DNA of 6,636 nt, taken from the NCBI GenBank assembly GCA_002431975.1, contig DJFA01000106.1, forward strand, positions 7,977-14,612. Reading direction: 5' to 3'. Numbering within the stretch: position 1 is the stretch's first letter; every line of letters begins with the position of its first letter. The notes under the pieces are model-generated. The model saw nothing but the letters and a program-made list of their open reading frames with translations, was not told where the DNA came from and made no database searches. Both the position numbers and the translations under genes were made by a program. Positions 6,609-6,636 of this stretch are shown here, in pieces. Origin of the DNA: Ruminococcus sp. UBA5884 (GTDB taxonomy: Bacteria; Bacillota; Clostridia; Oscillospirales; Ruminococcaceae).

Positions 6609-6636
6609 TTTATTTTAACGCCAATTCGACAGTAAA

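Overview
The window reads as a low-to-moderate GC chromosomal segment of an anaerobic Firmicute, probably a gut-type Clostridia member of the Ruminococcus kind. This is a judgement from AT-rich codon use, strong AAAGGAG-type ribosome binding sites, cysteine-rich catabolic proteins and GC-rich intergenic hairpins. No marker gene fixes the taxon. All six genes lie on the + strand.

Bases 1-5153 form a tightly packed run: the 3' part of preA (catalytic and ferredoxin-like part of NAD-dependent dihydropyrimidine dehydrogenase), a PucR-family regulator, a class III PLP aminotransferase, a 129-residue protein I do not recognise, and an M20-type hydantoinase/carbamoylase-family amidohydrolase. The gaps are 24, 2, 20 and 28 bases, so co-transcription is likely. 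A 245-base gap follows, holding a folded inverted-repeat element and a 12-bp hairpin. Then comes an iron-type alcohol dehydrogenase, and after it the window ends in a second, shorter copy of the repeat.

Together the genes fit reductive pyrimidine breakdown extended past beta-alanine. PreA, with a partner such as PreT, would reduce uracil to dihydrouracil. A dihydropyrimidinase, not in this window, would open the ring. The M20 enzyme would split N-carbamoyl-beta-alanine into beta-alanine, CO2 and ammonia. The aminotransferase would move the amino group to an oxo acid, giving malonate semialdehyde, and the alcohol dehydrogenase would reduce that to 3-hydroxypropionate. PucR would switch the genes in response to a pathway compound or nitrogen state. 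The family assignments are firm. The substrate assignments are inferred from gene company.

The points most worth a second look are the unrecognised 129-residue protein inside the operon, the departures from family consensus in the M20 enzyme, the two-hairpin repeat element with its recurring flanking 11-mer, and a perfect hairpin set directly before the ribosome binding site of the dehydrogenase.
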